DNA of 60,000 nt. It comes from Takakia lepidozioides. Lineage: Eukaryota > Streptophyta > Takakiopsida > Takakiales > Takakiaceae. Under the pieces are notes generated by a model. That model saw only the letters and a program-made list of their open reading frames with translations. It had not been told where the DNA came from and made no database searches. Positions 11,545 through 22,929 of the stretch are shown here, piece after piece. The stretch covers positions 36,749,053 through 36,809,052 of the forward strand of contig CM060732.1 of assembly GCA_030704615.1 (NCBI GenBank), in the 5' to 3' direction. The stretch's first letter is position 1; each line of letters opens with the position of its first letter. The translations under genes were made by a program, and so were the position numbers.

Positions 11545-14500
11545 AGCTACAGTGGTCTGGGACTCTGTCTACTATGTACGAATTACAGAGTGTGGATATG
11601 AATATGAGCAGACACATGCATTTCAACCTGTTTTGCCCCTCTCCATGCGGATTCTGGCCAATGCTACTTGTCTCCAGCTGGTTTATAGGTGTGCCTACAT
11701 TCCTACATTGGACTTACCTTGAACAGGTCAGACGAGGGTTTAAGGGATTGAATATGGACTGGTATCTCAACCCTCTGAAGGAACAAGGATATTATAGAAT
11801 GATTGTTGGGCCGCAGAGTGCACAAAATGCAGTGCATTCCATTGGAATAATGATAAGTCCTTCACCCATAAGCCAACCTCTGGTTAGGAGATATCCACTT
11901 CGAAGGTCATTTACATTGTGGCCAAGGAAATTTTGAGGCCCAAGTTTGTGGTGTGGTCTGTAAGTGCCCAGTTTCACATGTCATTTACACTATTTTAACA
12001 GGTCTCATCAAACAATATGACACACCTGTAGGTGGAGCTATAAGCACCCCTCTCAGCATTGGTTTTCAGGTACTGGTCCAGCGAAATCTAAAGTGCGCAT
12101 GATTGCCAGTGTTGAACAGATTGGTTCCATTGGTAGGCTACAGAGCGACACTTGCTATCTCAGGATACCTCATCACCAACTTGAGTTTTGTCTTGGCTGC
12201 GTTCTATCTTCATAAGCTGGCATTGTACGTCCTGGAGGATGAACATCAAGCATGGTGGGCTACAGTTCTCTTCTGCTTCAACCCGGCCTCTGTCTTCTAC
12301 TCTATAATGTATCCTTTTGCGTTGTGCTTTTTGACCCCCCTATCATCAAGCAAGGTGAAAAAATATCAGATAGATAGAAAGGTCGTGTTCCTCCTCTTTC
12401 CTAGTCTGTAACCCTTCCACTTCCCACCCCACTTGCATGTTGTAGCCAGGTGCCTTTCATTTCCAAGGGCCATGCCACTCTTGTACTAGGACCAACCATA
12501 CAACTGAGTAGGGAAACTGGGTGACTAGCCCCAAATCCAGACTTATGCAGGAATCTAGATATCCTGACGTAAGATAATTTTCTAATTTACAACGGAGCTC
12601 CTATGATATTGAGCAGTAAGATGGATCCTAGTAGAGATGAAGCAATTCCTGACGGGCCAACGGATACTGAGAGAGCCTCTTCTTGTTATTATTGTTTGCT
12701 GGCCTTTGGCTGTTTGTGGTGGGGGCAAAGTGGAAGGCTGTAATTTTATTTGGGCTGTCAAGTGGGGTGCGCTCAAATGGCGTGCTGCACTCCGGCTTCT
12801 TCCTTGTCCAGACGATGCACCTCTCTTTCCAAGCAGTATCTCGCCAAGGCAGGCCACTGGTAACCATCTCCAACCCAACATGTATCTTCTTTCCCCCCAT
12901 CATATATCTCATCTATCCTATGGTATTTAAAATATTGTAAACAGGACTGGGCAGGGGAAGGGGCAAACTTATTCACCCAGTTGCAGATTTCTTGCTCAAA
13001 CTCATGCAATTGTTGGATATGAGATCTGTCAATACCAAATATAGGCTTCTGTTTTTTTTGTCTCTTTATTGGCTGTGAAAGTTGCAGTTTGTCAGTAAGC
13101 ATCACGAAACAGGTGATATCATAGGGTGGAAAAATGAGCCTCATGCTCACCTTCTCTGTCATAACAAGAGTGTCCGAACCACTCTAGTACTTTACTGTAA
13201 GCAGAGCCCTTTGTGGATATAAACCTCAAATGAACTTAAAGAAGAACTTACAGTGCCACCATGGTATGAAAACAGCTGTCTTAATAATGGTAGTGGGATG
13301 TAAATCTGTTGATCTAGACATGACTATGTTACTCATGCCAATTGGAAAGAACTTAAGAATTCCTTGCACAGGTGGCTGTGCTTGCAGTGGTCATGGCAAT
13401 CGTGCAATGTCTGGGAGTGGTTGCGCCGTTTGTTGCATTCCAAAGTTATGGCTACTCGCAGCTGTGTCTCAGGTCAGCTGCTGAAGGGGAGGCGACTGTC
13501 CGCCGGTGGTGCCATGCAAGAGTGCTTTACCTTTACAGATTTGTTCAAAGCCACTACTGGTGTGTTTGTCCTAGCAAACTTGGTATCATATTTTGAGTGT
13601 CTGTTGATGTGCTCACATTTGCGTGTTGGGGGGAAGGGAAAGAATGCACTCAAAAGACGCTTTTGCATACACAGCTGCTTTAAGAAGATAATGATCTGTC
13701 CAGGTGGCACCTTGCCATATTGTTGGAGACAGATGGGTACAATTTGCGAGATGTATTTTAACGGTGACTGGATCTTGTCTTCCTCCTGTGGTAGGACCGT
13801 AGGCCTCCTTCGTTATTTTGAAGCAAAGCAGATTCCCAATTTCATACTGGCATCCCCCATGCTAGTTCTTGCAGTCTGTACATCATATGCGCAGAGACAG
13901 AACCAACTGCTCTTCTCCCTAGGGTTCAAGTCCACTCCAACACAGTGGCGGAAACTCACATTGTTGCCACCCTTGGACCGGAAGTTTGTGATGAATCTCG
14001 ACGGACTTCCATGGTAATATCATCCAGACATTCACCCAATGACATGTGCTGTTGTGGGTTGGCTGTGGCCACATGGTCACGTCTGTGTCAAAATACATCA
14101 CATCACCTCGTTGAAGGACCTGTAAATAATTAAATACCACATTCCAGTTGAAATGTTTGATTTGTTGTGGCTTTTAGAAGATAACACTGGAGCTTTTGCA
14201 GCTGCTGGTTATCACCTGCTTATTCCTACAGTCTTTTGGTTTTGTCCCTACTTGCAGCAAAAACGCTTCCTTGAGCTTCCCACTTGATATCGAGGTCTTT
14301 CAGTCAGCAGTGAAAAGGAGTTTTACCATATCATTTGTTCCAACCGGATGGAATTAAAATTCATGTCCCCAAAGTAAACTTAGATGAAGGACTCCTTTGA
14401 CTTATACATAGATAGTACTGGTGTGGGTTCTAGCTTCGACAAAGGGGAGGCAGGAAATTGGGATCTGATGTGTCCAAAGAACAAGAAATGTTCTTTGCAC

Positions 14501-14860
14501 CAGCAACCATTGCTTTTGGATTCAGCTGGCAGTTATGGCATCAGTTGCGAGTGTCGCCATGCACGTGCAGGTGGGTTAGTGTTGTAAAATAAATGTGTGA
14601 ATGAGAGAGGGTTGGGGGGCAATTTGTGTAGGTTTATGTTGATCATTTTTGCATGTATTCACCTGATGGTTGTTATGTAATTGCAGGTAGCGCCAAGGTT
14701 TTTGTCTGTGAGCCCTGTCATATACTGGTATGCAGCACATTTGATGGAGGTATTCATGTGTGGGCAGCAGGTTGGCCGCCTCATTTGGACAGTGTTCTTC
14801 AGCTACATAGGCCTTGGCTTCCCTGTTGTTCATCAATTTCTACCCTTTCACATGATTTAA
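11545..14860 (+). pseudogene. PIGV: PIG-V (GPI mannosyltransferase 2) copy A, damaged
   Basis: PIG-V is an ER multipass enzyme that adds the second mannose to the GPI anchor precursor. Recognisable exons: about 11545-11662 (TVVWDSVYYVRITECGYEYE), 12110-12308 (LVPLVGYRATLAISGY ... VLFCFNPASVFYS), about 12676-12859 (LFGLSSGVRSNGVLHSGFF), 13372-13559 (APFVAFQSYGYSQL ... RRWCHARV ... FVQSHYW), 13795 to about 13990 (VGLLRYFEAKQIPNFILASP), a piece ending at 14570 (VMASVASVAMHVQ) and 14687-14860 (RFLSVSPVIYWYAAHLM to the stop). Lesions compared with copy B: an 8-bp deletion at 11662/11663 removes the first 5' splice site, and a 4-bp loss near 14433 plus a larger replacement near 14490 shift the penultimate exon. 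The stretch encoding the family's YSESL motif holds a TGA in both copies. The first N-terminal exon(s) were not found. Confidence 0.88.
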
Positions 14861-15886
14861 TTATTGGTAGGAAGGCGTCTCTCTTGAGCAATAGTACCCA
14901 ATACCCCCTTCTGGGACAGGTATATGCTCTCCTCTCTCTCGTGGTAGTTCTCCTATATTGTATAGTGATACATCTTTGCAACTGTGGGTATGCTCCAAAG
15001 ACCTTGGTACCTTCTTGATAAACTTGTGGACCTGTTGCACTCCACCATTTTTTCCTCCCAATGTGGCAAACTGCTATGGAGGACTGCTGTAAATTTTCTT
15101 GGAGAGAGATTATAAAGCTTGTGAGCATGCACATCCCCTGCAATTCATTCAAGAAGAAAAGGATTGAGCCCTTGACTTGAAATTAGTTATTACAATATTT
15201 AGAAGTGAGGCGCATATCCCTGAAGTTGATCACAGGACTAAAACCCACCCTTGCATCTCTGAGAAATCAGCTGTGATGCCATTCTCAATGGTAAATGTTC
15301 TAATACCTTCAACAATATCCATGGGAAGTTCAGAGACTTCAAGGAAGGTGAGAAGTTGACAGCTGCAACCATGGACTTGAAATGTCCAAAAGTCTACACC
15401 TCCTGTGCTGGATAACCAATACCTTACAATGAAGATAGACATAACTTATACACATAGATGCACCTTGGGTCTACCTGTTAAGGTCCGGAGCCATTGAAGC
15501 AACGCCTCCTTTCCGGAATGTGAAGAGAGAGCCTTCAACAGAGGTCCTATCAGCCTCCTGACTGGGTTCTCACCCATCCAAAGGACATAAGATCTGGAGC
15601 AAGTAAGGCTGGAAATGTCATTGCGATGACTGATTATGACAGGCTCTTATTTGGCAATTTAAACAACTTGTATTAACACTACAAACCATGTCCCCCTGCT
15701 CTCACACAAGCATAAAAAGAGAGGTGAGCATCATACAAGCATGCTGGAGGTGAGACCTGGGTCATCAGCTTCTTACAAATAGTTGCAATACTGTTCTTGT
15801 TGACAGACACAAAAACAAACAAAGACTTTGCCAATAGTCAATTAATCTGGTAGTTCCAGCAATAGTTGATAACCACTGTGCTGAGA
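14861..15886. other. Inner end of arm A, no clear gene
   Basis: This part follows the PIG-V stop and is shared with arm B. On the minus strand the frame 15230-15442 contains SELPMDIVEGIRTFTIENGI, which looks protein-like but is not a family I recognise. The arm B counterpart has lost about 60 bases of it, so it is not under obvious coding constraint. Confidence 0.4.
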
Positions 15887-16570
15887 GTACCTCGGCACTA
15901 CTCCACAAAGACTAAGATGAAATGTAATGCTCTTAGCACAAAAGCGCTCAATCACTCCATGAATTGGTGTTCTTCTCAGCTTTGGCCATCGCCTTCAAGA
16001 AGAAGAAGAAGAGAATAAACTCATAACGGTGGCTAACAGAAAATGCTGCTAGGGAAGCCAATACTTTGGATGGATTTCAGGATCTGGATGGCCGTTATCC
16101 CCAATTCCTGGGTAAGTATGGATGGATGTGAGCTGAAATGTTCGTGAGACTCGACACATTCATCCTAGGTTGCGGGGATGAACTGTCCTTGGATGTATGC
16201 GTATACCTATGGATGAATCCCCAGCTTTCTGGGATAAATGAGAATGTTCAATTAGGATGACCCAATTTTGCTGCGTCGGAGGAATGATTCCCGGATGGAT
16301 GTGGCCGTACATCCTACTTTCGGATTGGAGCTTGGTACTCACAAAGAGGGAGCAGCTTTTCATTCATCCGAGGTTGTGCGATGATGTATGATGACTACCA
16401 TCCCCTACTTTGGATGGAAGCTGTTCGTTAATATATCCAAGGATAACTTGATGAAGCTGTAAATCCATGACTGTGGATGGACGTATCCAACATTCATCCA
16501 ATTTGTTCATATATCCAAGTCCACATTCATCCTACAGTGCTCACCTTTAGGGATGAATCTGCATGGGCAC
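15887..16570. repeat. GGATG/CATCC-rich degenerate repeat region
   Basis: Between about 16060 and 16560 the word GGATG, or its complement CATCC, occurs more than twenty times, usually inside GGATGGATGT, GGATGAAT or ATTCATCC. The words appear on both strands with no fixed period. No gene was recognised in this stretch. Confidence 0.5.
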
Positions 16571-16585
16571 AAATGCATGTTGTTA

Positions 16586-16590
16586 TTTTC

Positions 16591-16624
<34 letters not shown>

Positions 16625-16626
16625 AA
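16586..16626. repeat. (TTTTC)n pyrimidine tract
   Basis: Pure pyrimidine microsatellite of TTTTC-type units, about 40 bp. Confidence 0.9.
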
Positions 16627-17673
16627 AGGGAAATACATGGGAGCGACAGCTCACAAATCAGGCCACTTAGTTATAAGGTAGTGGTATCTAGAAGTGTGCA
16701 TTTAAGCAGTGTGCCATGCTCCAAAGGTGTGGTGTCCACAAAAAATACATGAGCAGAATAGCAAATGAAGCAACAATCTCTTGTGTAAAGCAGTTTCCAA
16801 TCACTGATGTATCGAATTATCAATTGAAATGAATTATGAAAGTCAAAGTACATATTATCCCACATCTACTCAGTAGGTCCCTCATGTAATGCCATACATT
16901 CTTCCTTGATATGTGCGTAAAGGTGCCATGAGTGCACAAGGCTACACCTTTCCCCAAAAAATTACCAAAACCAGGCCATGTGTGGCCCAGAAGTACCTAC
17001 CTCCCAACGGTGAAATCGGTGCATCTATCTATGGAAGGACCCAAACCTTTCCTTGCATCACAACTTGTGAGTAGCTGTTAGCATAAGACACTTCCTGTTT
17101 ATATATAGATCTGCCAGCGGGGTTCATCCATACTTTCCCCAACGGCCATTCATCTACCTTTTCCGTTCATGCAGATGTGGAAAAAGCAAGCAGAGGGGAT
17201 CTAGCCATTACAGGGAGATTTTGATATGAAGTTTTTAATGCGAATGTGTATTTCATGTGCTCAATAGACTGTATGCTATGTACTTGAAATACCAGTACGT
17301 ATTTGTGTACCCCTTACTCAGCAACTATGATTTCACCAACATAACATTGTTCACTGTTCAGATGATTACTGCAATTTGTAGTATTGAGCCTGAGATGGAG
17401 CAATATGTAGAGTCTAGACTCTAGTTGTGTGCTCACTCTTTTTGGTGAAACACCCCTGAGCTTGAATCAAATGAAGGTGGATGACAAAAACCAAAACTAC
17501 AGTAGTCTTCCTATTTGAGTGCGTGTCCAATCATGTAAAGACATCTTCAGATTGAATTGAAGTGAATAAAACCAACTATGAGTAAAATTTTCTATAAGTA
17601 GCATAGTGAAGGCTCCAAGGGCCCAAGTTGTCTACTTTCATCTGGGACAAGCAGAGGGGGTGATTCCCATATT
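16627..17673. other. No gene recognised
   Basis: Ordinary AT-rich DNA. A minus frame at 16671-16865 has no recognisable motif. Nothing else stands out. Confidence 0.4.
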
Positions 17674-17880
17674 CACTACACTAAAATCATTTTATGTGTA
17701 GGGTAAGCCTCCGAGTGGAGGAGCTTACAGGAATGAGCCCCATCACGAGGCGTTAGTCGAGTGGCGGGGCGAATGTAGGTAAGCCCCGACACGAGGAGGC
17801 TTACCGAGTGTGAAGAACGTACTACTATGTCAACATGCTTGTAATCCACGCACCAGGCTGGCAAGTGGATTACAACCTCC
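17674..17880 (+). mobile_element. CACTA-like terminus with subterminal hairpins
   Basis: CACTACACTAAAATC begins at 17674 and is followed by a GC-richer block holding inverted GTAAGCCTCC ... GGAGGAGCTTAC (about 17702-17728) and further copies, including GTAAGCCCCG and GAGGCTTACC (about 17779-17807). CACTA transposons start with CACTA and carry short inverted subterminal repeats, so the pattern fits one end. No matching opposite end was found, so this would be a solo or decayed terminus. Confidence 0.4.
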
Positions 17881-18512
17881 CCTAAAACACGTGATCGAGA
17901 GAGTGTGGATTCATAGGTTTAAGCCACTCCTTTCCTTTGAGGAAAAAATCTGAAAGTTCTTTACGGTGATTTAGTGTCAACAACACTATATCTAAACAAT
18001 GACACTATTTAATTTTTTTAAGATTTAGTGTTAATATTATTTTATTATATAATACAATACTTTATAATATTTTAGAAATAGATCTTGATTTATCAAATAT
18101 TTTTAATTTAAATAGTATTTTATAACATAAAATATATATACTATTTTAAGTGCACAAAACATAAATCATGAAAAGTATGTGTGAACAGCAGGAAACGCAT
18201 TACAAAACGATTTCTGCACATTTACACATTTATAGTCGCTTACAACAATGTTTCAAGCTGTGTCATACGAATAATGTCAAAGCTCTGACCGTTTCTTGGC
18301 CACTGGTCATTGAACACTAGAGTTCTCAATACCATCCTGCTAGTTTGTACAATATAGATCAGTATATACAATGCATTAGAGTCCAAAAAGATTGTGGTGA
18401 AAAATTCGAGGCTACACCTTGAGATGAACACGATCATTTGTCTCCAACAGATTGAAAACAAACCTCACAACAATGATCTCCAACACAGATCTTGTTTTTC
18501 GTAGTTTTCATG
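17881..18512. other. AT-rich stretch, no gene recognised
   Basis: From 17960 to 18140 the DNA is very AT-rich. It contains TTTAGTGTCAACAACACTATA, a short imperfect palindrome whose TTAGTGT core is similar to the CACTA-like end upstream. A minus frame at 18240-18461 could be a downstream part of the RING-H2 remnant, but it shows no motif. Confidence 0.35.
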
Positions 18513-18704
18513 TCACACTAGGGAATCTCTGCACATCGGACAGGTTGTGTTACCCCTCATCTTCCATTGGACATCACACATTCACGGTGGAAAGCATGTT
18601 TGCATTTCACCCTGCACTGCGAAGAAGACGCGGTGAATTCTTTGTGACAAATCGAACACTCTATAATTCCATGGAAAGCTTTCATGTTCCTTTTGTTTGG
18701 CAGC
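18513..18704 (-). pseudogene. RING-H2 zinc-finger fragment (E3 ubiquitin ligase type), frameshifted
   Basis: The minus strand encodes FHGIIECSICHKEF, then CRVKCKHAFHREC, and, after a frame change near 18566-18575, WKMRGNTTCPMCRDSLV and a stop at 18513. The ligand order C-x2-C ... C-x-H-x2-H-x2-C ... C-x2-C is that of a RING-H2 domain, which binds two zinc ions and recruits an E2 enzyme. Joining the halves needs a shift of reading frame between HREC and the Trp of WKMRG, where intact proteins have an uninterrupted W. The domain is therefore broken, or the shift is a sequencing error. No transmembrane or other accessory domain was found beside it. Confidence 0.7.
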
Positions 18705-19085
18705 TTCTTGGTCGTGCTGATCAAGCTCGACCATTCTGCAGAAGCCCGTCCTCCTCCTCAAACCGTTAATCGAAACCCCAGCCCAGAGGAATTGGGCACT
18801 ATGGCTCTAGATTGCAACAGTGGCTTTCTTAACGACTCCGCCAAGCTGAAGATGGTGAGGGGGAGGTCTTTGAGTGTTAGTAAGCATCGGTCTGCAAAAT
18901 TGGAGGAGCTTGTGGATTCTTTGAGCCGTGCATACAACGAAACTGTTGGATTAATCAAAGCATGTTGCAAAATTATCAAGACATATATTACACAAGAGCG
19001 TCAACTTTATCCAAACCTTATTTTACAAAATTGGATATATCACAAATGTATTGTAAGAGAGAATCCGGTTCAAAGCCCAAGCTAA
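18684..19085 (+). CDS. Hypothetical 133-aa protein with a signal-peptide-like start
   Basis: The frame begins MFLLFGSFLVVLIKLDHSAE, a hydrophobic stretch followed by a plausible cleavage region, then a Pro-rich linker (RPPPQTVNRNPSPEE), a basic segment (MVRGRSLSVSKHRSAKLEEL) and a helical stretch. This would suit a small secreted precursor, but there is no recognised family. The start overlaps the antisense RING-H2 remnant, and the frame may be chance. Confidence 0.15.
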   Translation: MFLLFGSFLVVLIKLDHSAEARPPPQTVNRNPSPEELGTMALDCNSGFLNDSAKLKMVRGRSLSVSKHRSAKLEELVDSLSRAYNETVGLIKACCKIIKTYITQERQLYPNLILQNWIYHKCIVRENPVQSPS

Positions 19086-19213
19086 ACTGTAATCACGTGC
19101 TCCAGTGCTCTAATCAGCCCAAACTAAATTGTAATTACTCTAATCTCTGTTAGATCGAAAGACCTCACGGGCCTAATCAGAATTTAAGACCTTCAACCTA
19201 AGGTACTAGAATT

Positions 19214-19470
19214 AGCTGATATAACTATAGCATAACTGGATGCTTAGTTATTTGCAGTTGCTATTCTACCAATATAACAAGTCACTCCTAATTGAAGCTA
19301 ACTTAAGAAAACTAAGCTGAATTAGATAAGATAACTATAGCATAACTAGATGCTAAAATATCTCTGACCATTATTTCTAGTACTCTCACTTGAGTCAGAG
19401 TTAATTGAAACTAATCTATGTTAATTGAGCAAAATTAACTGAGATAAATATAGCATAATTGGATGCTCTA
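19214..19470. repeat. ~112-bp tandem repeat, about 2.3 diverged copies
   Basis: The phrase ATAACTATAGCATAACT(G/A)GATGCT recurs at about 19220, 19330 and 19445, with similar flanks (GAAGCTAACTTAAG and GAAACTAATCTATG). It is AT-rich and non-coding. Confidence 0.7.
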
Positions 19471-20600
19471 TTTGAGTTATCCCCATCTGATATTTTGGTA
19501 CTTTGTAAATTATTTGTATACTCCATGTACTGAATATTAAATCATTTGAATTCAGATCTTTTAAATGTTGAATGACACGGTGCCGTAATATTAGGGAATA
19601 CGTCTCATTTAACCAATCGTATCGACGGTGAGCGGTTTACATTCATCTTCCTTTCGGTGCTTTGGAGATGTCTTTCAGACTCCTAATCCTAATATCGGCA
19701 TCAATTATGTACACTAAAACACCACCAATGAATCTGGCACATTCGTCTCCTCTCATCTCCCCCTCCTGTGGTCCGCGACAGAGGTGGTTTTGTGCAGAGC
19801 AGGGCTAGTATAAACCATTCATTGTGGTTCTGCATAAGACCCTTCTTGTACTGAAAGATGTCTTTGTCACTCTCTCAATAAGTGCTACATTGTACAGAAG
19901 TCCATGGGGGGTTGGCATATGTTGAAAAATTTACTATAGTTTGAATTAGGCCCTCATGCTGCAATCTAAATTGCTGTAGAGTGTTATGAATATTGACTGC
20001 CATAAAATCTCCAACCAAAATAGGTGGCTGTCATACCCATGCCAGGACTGCATGAAGCCCAAGCATCCCTCTATGGAAAGTCAAAGAAAAGCTTGACAAA
20101 TTTTGTGTTTCTAGGAACAAGTTAGACGACAAATCTCAGAGGAGAGATAGGGAAAAGTGACTGCAAAAGCATCGTTAGTCGCAGGGACCCGAATGTGTCT
20201 ATATGTCTTGGACTGCTATAGCTTCCCAGGATAGTAGGGAGGACATCTATCCTGCCAATGACATCCACTACCATTTTGCGTGTTACAAAATGTTTGTCTG
20301 TATTGTTTTCGTGAATGATTGAAAATTTCACAATGTGTTTCAAAATGAGCTTAATTTGGGTTTGAAAGTGGACCTATATCAAAATAAGAAGGTGAAATAT
20401 CTGGTCTACATCAACAATTTGGGTCATCATGACAACGGCCGGGCTTGTTGTAGCACCATAATCCAGAACTAATCTATAACTCAATTTTAACTAATTCTGG
20501 ACTTTTGGCTTAAATCCGGACAAAACTTAATATAATTTTACATTTAAATTAAATCAAATAATTACAATATTATGAAGCAATAAATCAAGATTTAATTTTC
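19471..20600. other. No gene recognised
   Basis: Mixed-composition DNA with only short frames (for example 20122-20343, minus) lacking motifs. The stretch carries no repeat that I could follow. Confidence 0.4.
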
Positions 20601-20790
20601 AAGTGAATGTGCATGACTCCAAATTTCTTAAACGTCGACATCAAAGTCGAATGACATACATAAGACAATGCAAATGATATATATTAATAACACAATTCGC
20701 ATAACTCCAAATTCATTAAACGTCGACATCGAAATCGAACGATATACAAATTTAGCCAATGCACAGAATATATACTAATTAGTACAAGTA
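20601..20790. repeat. ~87-bp tandem duplication containing CGTCGACATC
   Basis: GCAT(G/A)ACTCCAAATT...TTAAACGTCGACATC...TCGAA occurs at about 20611 and again at about 20699, each time followed by an ATACA and CAATGCA stretch. The AACGTCGACAT half-site resembles the arms of the palindrome family found at 28-46 kb, but here the second arm is degenerate. Confidence 0.65.
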
Positions 20791-21219
20791 TCCATAAGAC
20801 GTCGTTACCCAGTACATGTTGTCAATTAGTCTATTATCCCCAATACAAATGCATTATATATAGTCCACAAACACCCTAGCCATGAAACTAGAATATCTAC
20901 ACATAAGGCTGACATTGAGAAGACTGGGTGTGCGTTGCACGAAGATATGTTTTTGCAAATGTCTCCGCGTAGATAGGTAGCTTGTAAAAATGAAGACTTG
21001 AACTTAGACAAAATATTTTGTTCTATAAAAAAAAGGAATGTCGGTCTCGAATCCAAATTGACTCCTACAAAAAAGTAACAACGGATTTAAATTTATGAAT
21101 ACTAACACATGAATACAAGGCCCGAAAGCGAAATAAAAGATATTCAAATCCAAACGGTACACCGAAATAAAAAAGTCTTATTCACATGAGAAATCCGAAT
21201 CAACATTAATAAAATGTAT
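20791..21219. other. AT-rich spacer before the satellite
   Basis: AT-rich sequence with no gene seen. It grades into the diverged satellite that becomes recognisable from about 21220. Confidence 0.35.
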
Positions 21220-22850
21220 GGAACCTATGGAACTTCTAGACATTTTTAATCGAAATAATTTCTCCAAACCAATGTATCAATGTACTCCAAAGCTATGTAC
21301 ATTTATTTTTTCAATGATTCACTTCGGGATATGAGGTTTCAAGGTATTGTAAGGTTTAGGATAAGAAAAAAGTATGAAGAAGGAGGGGGGGAGAAAAAAA
21401 AAAACAAAAAACAAAAAACAAAAAACAACAACAGTGCATCGAACCTATAAGAACTTTCAATCAAATATCTCAACCTTGAATACATTGTACCCCAAAGTAA
21501 TAATGTGTTTTTTTAACGAGCTTCCAACATAGATATAAGGTTTTAGGAGTATAAAGTTTTAGAAAAATTATAAGTATGAATCACACAAATATGCAGGAAA
21601 GTTTATGACCTATAAAAACGTTCAATCAAGGGTATATGGGTTTGGAGAAGTAAAAGTACTATCAAGTACAAAATAAAATTGGACGAGTGTGTAGAACATA
21701 TAAGAATTTCCGAGTAAATATCCTGAGGACTCTATCATACATATAAGCTAGAATACAATGAATCAATGACCTTTGAATGTAGAAACTACGTTTTAGGGTA
21801 TACTAGGGTTTAAAACAAGCAAAAGTGTGAATGATACAAATACTGGGAACTGTTTAGGACCAATACAAAATTTCAATTAAATATTCCAACAACTCTTAGT
21901 AGTATACAACCCCAAAGTTAGAAAAGAAATTTTTGAGTGAGCTTCAAACATTACAAAGATATTCTTGGGGTATTGGACTTAGGCTATTAAGCTAAAGTAT
22001 ATATAAGAACAAATATGAAAGTCTGGAACTTAGGATCTACAAAAATATCAATTAAAAATCCAGACCACTTTATCTTATTAAAAATGAGTTAAAGGGGAAA
22101 AAAAAATAATGAGCTTCAAACAATCAAAAAGGATTTTTAGGGTGACATACTAGGATTTAGGGTAAGCAAATTTGGTATTATTTAATGACAAAACAAATTT
22201 ACAAGAGTAATTAAGACATATAAAATCTCTCAATTAAATATCCGAAAATTCTATAGACTAAGTCCCTAAAGCTTAGTACTAGCCCAAAAAAAAAAAAAAC
22301 AAATCTATTCAATCTAACAATTAAAGGGTTGAAAAGTGCTTACAAGGAAGTTCCATAGAAAATTGCTACCAAGTAGTGCTAAGCAATTGTTTTAATGGGC
22401 TAATTCAATCTTATATATGTTGGCATTAAAATTTGTTCCGACCACATCCCCACTCTAACATATGGAAGAGTAAGAATTTCCAAGTAAATATCTCAATGAC
22501 TCTGTCATACATGTAAGCTGGAAAATGCAATTAATTGAGCTTCCAATGTAGCAACTACGTTTTAGGCTATACGGTTATGACTATACGGTTAAGTCTCCGG
22601 CAAAAGTATAAATGATAGGGGTGATGGGAGAGTGTTTAGGACCTATACAAAATTTCAATTAAATATTCCAACCACTCTAGTATACAACCTCAAAGTTAGA
22701 AAACAAATTAATTCTGAATATCAAGCTTCAAACATTACAAAGATTTTTTTGTGGTATTGGGCTTAGGCTAAGCTAAAGTATATTAGAATATTATGAAAGA
22801 GTAACATTTAGGACCTATAAAAATGTCATTAAAAAATCCAAACCAATCCA
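21220..22850. repeat. Diverged ~175-bp satellite array
   Basis: A unit with AGGACCTATAAAAATTTCAA near its start, followed by TTAAATATCC, a CCAAAG or ACAAC block, GAGCTTC(A/C)AACAT and a GGTTTTAGG or GGGTATT segment, recurs. Anchors lie at about 21225, 21438, 21608, 21693, 21855, 22031, 22213, 22464, 22637 and 22811, so typical spacings are 162-182 bp. The block from about 21693 to 22060 resembles 22464 to 22850 more closely than neighbouring units do, which indicates a later duplication of several units together. A (CAAAAAA)n tract lies at about 21393-21430. Plant satellites commonly have units of 150-180 bp. Confidence 0.75.
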
Positions 22851-22929
22851 AATAAAATAAATAAATAAAAATTAGGAGGTTATATGAACCACGAAAATGG
22901 AAGTGCTCATTTCTTGTCATTTCAAAACA

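Larger units (their letters stand above)
11023..15886 (+). repeat. Inverted-duplication arm A (partner at 51748-56441)
   Basis: Read on the plus strand, this segment matches the reverse complement of 51748-56441 along its whole length. Similarity begins at GTAAGTTCT (11023) and ends at GTGCTGAGA (15886); beyond both points the flanks are unrelated. As a sample, the frame at 14653-15018 and its partner at 52547-52912 differ at only 3 of 121 translated positions. Differences are scattered substitutions and small indels, so the duplication is fairly recent but not identical. The arm carries PIG-V copy A and about 1 kb of extra sequence at its inner end. The loop between the arms is about 35.9 kb. 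Confidence 0.95.

Noticed and set aside
12582-13162. Minus-strand frames within arm A and their mirror copies in arm B
   Set aside because: They are antisense to PIG-V exons and introns; their conservation between arms reflects the duplication, not coding.
13919-14140. Frame with MWPQPTHNSTCHWV conserved in both arms (13919-14140 and 53377-53598)
   Set aside because: Antisense to PIG-V, and the differences between arms change amino acids freely.
16060-16560. GGATG-rich region as a transcription-factor or restriction-site array
   Set aside because: The words occur on both strands without fixed spacing; a degenerate repeat is the simpler reading.
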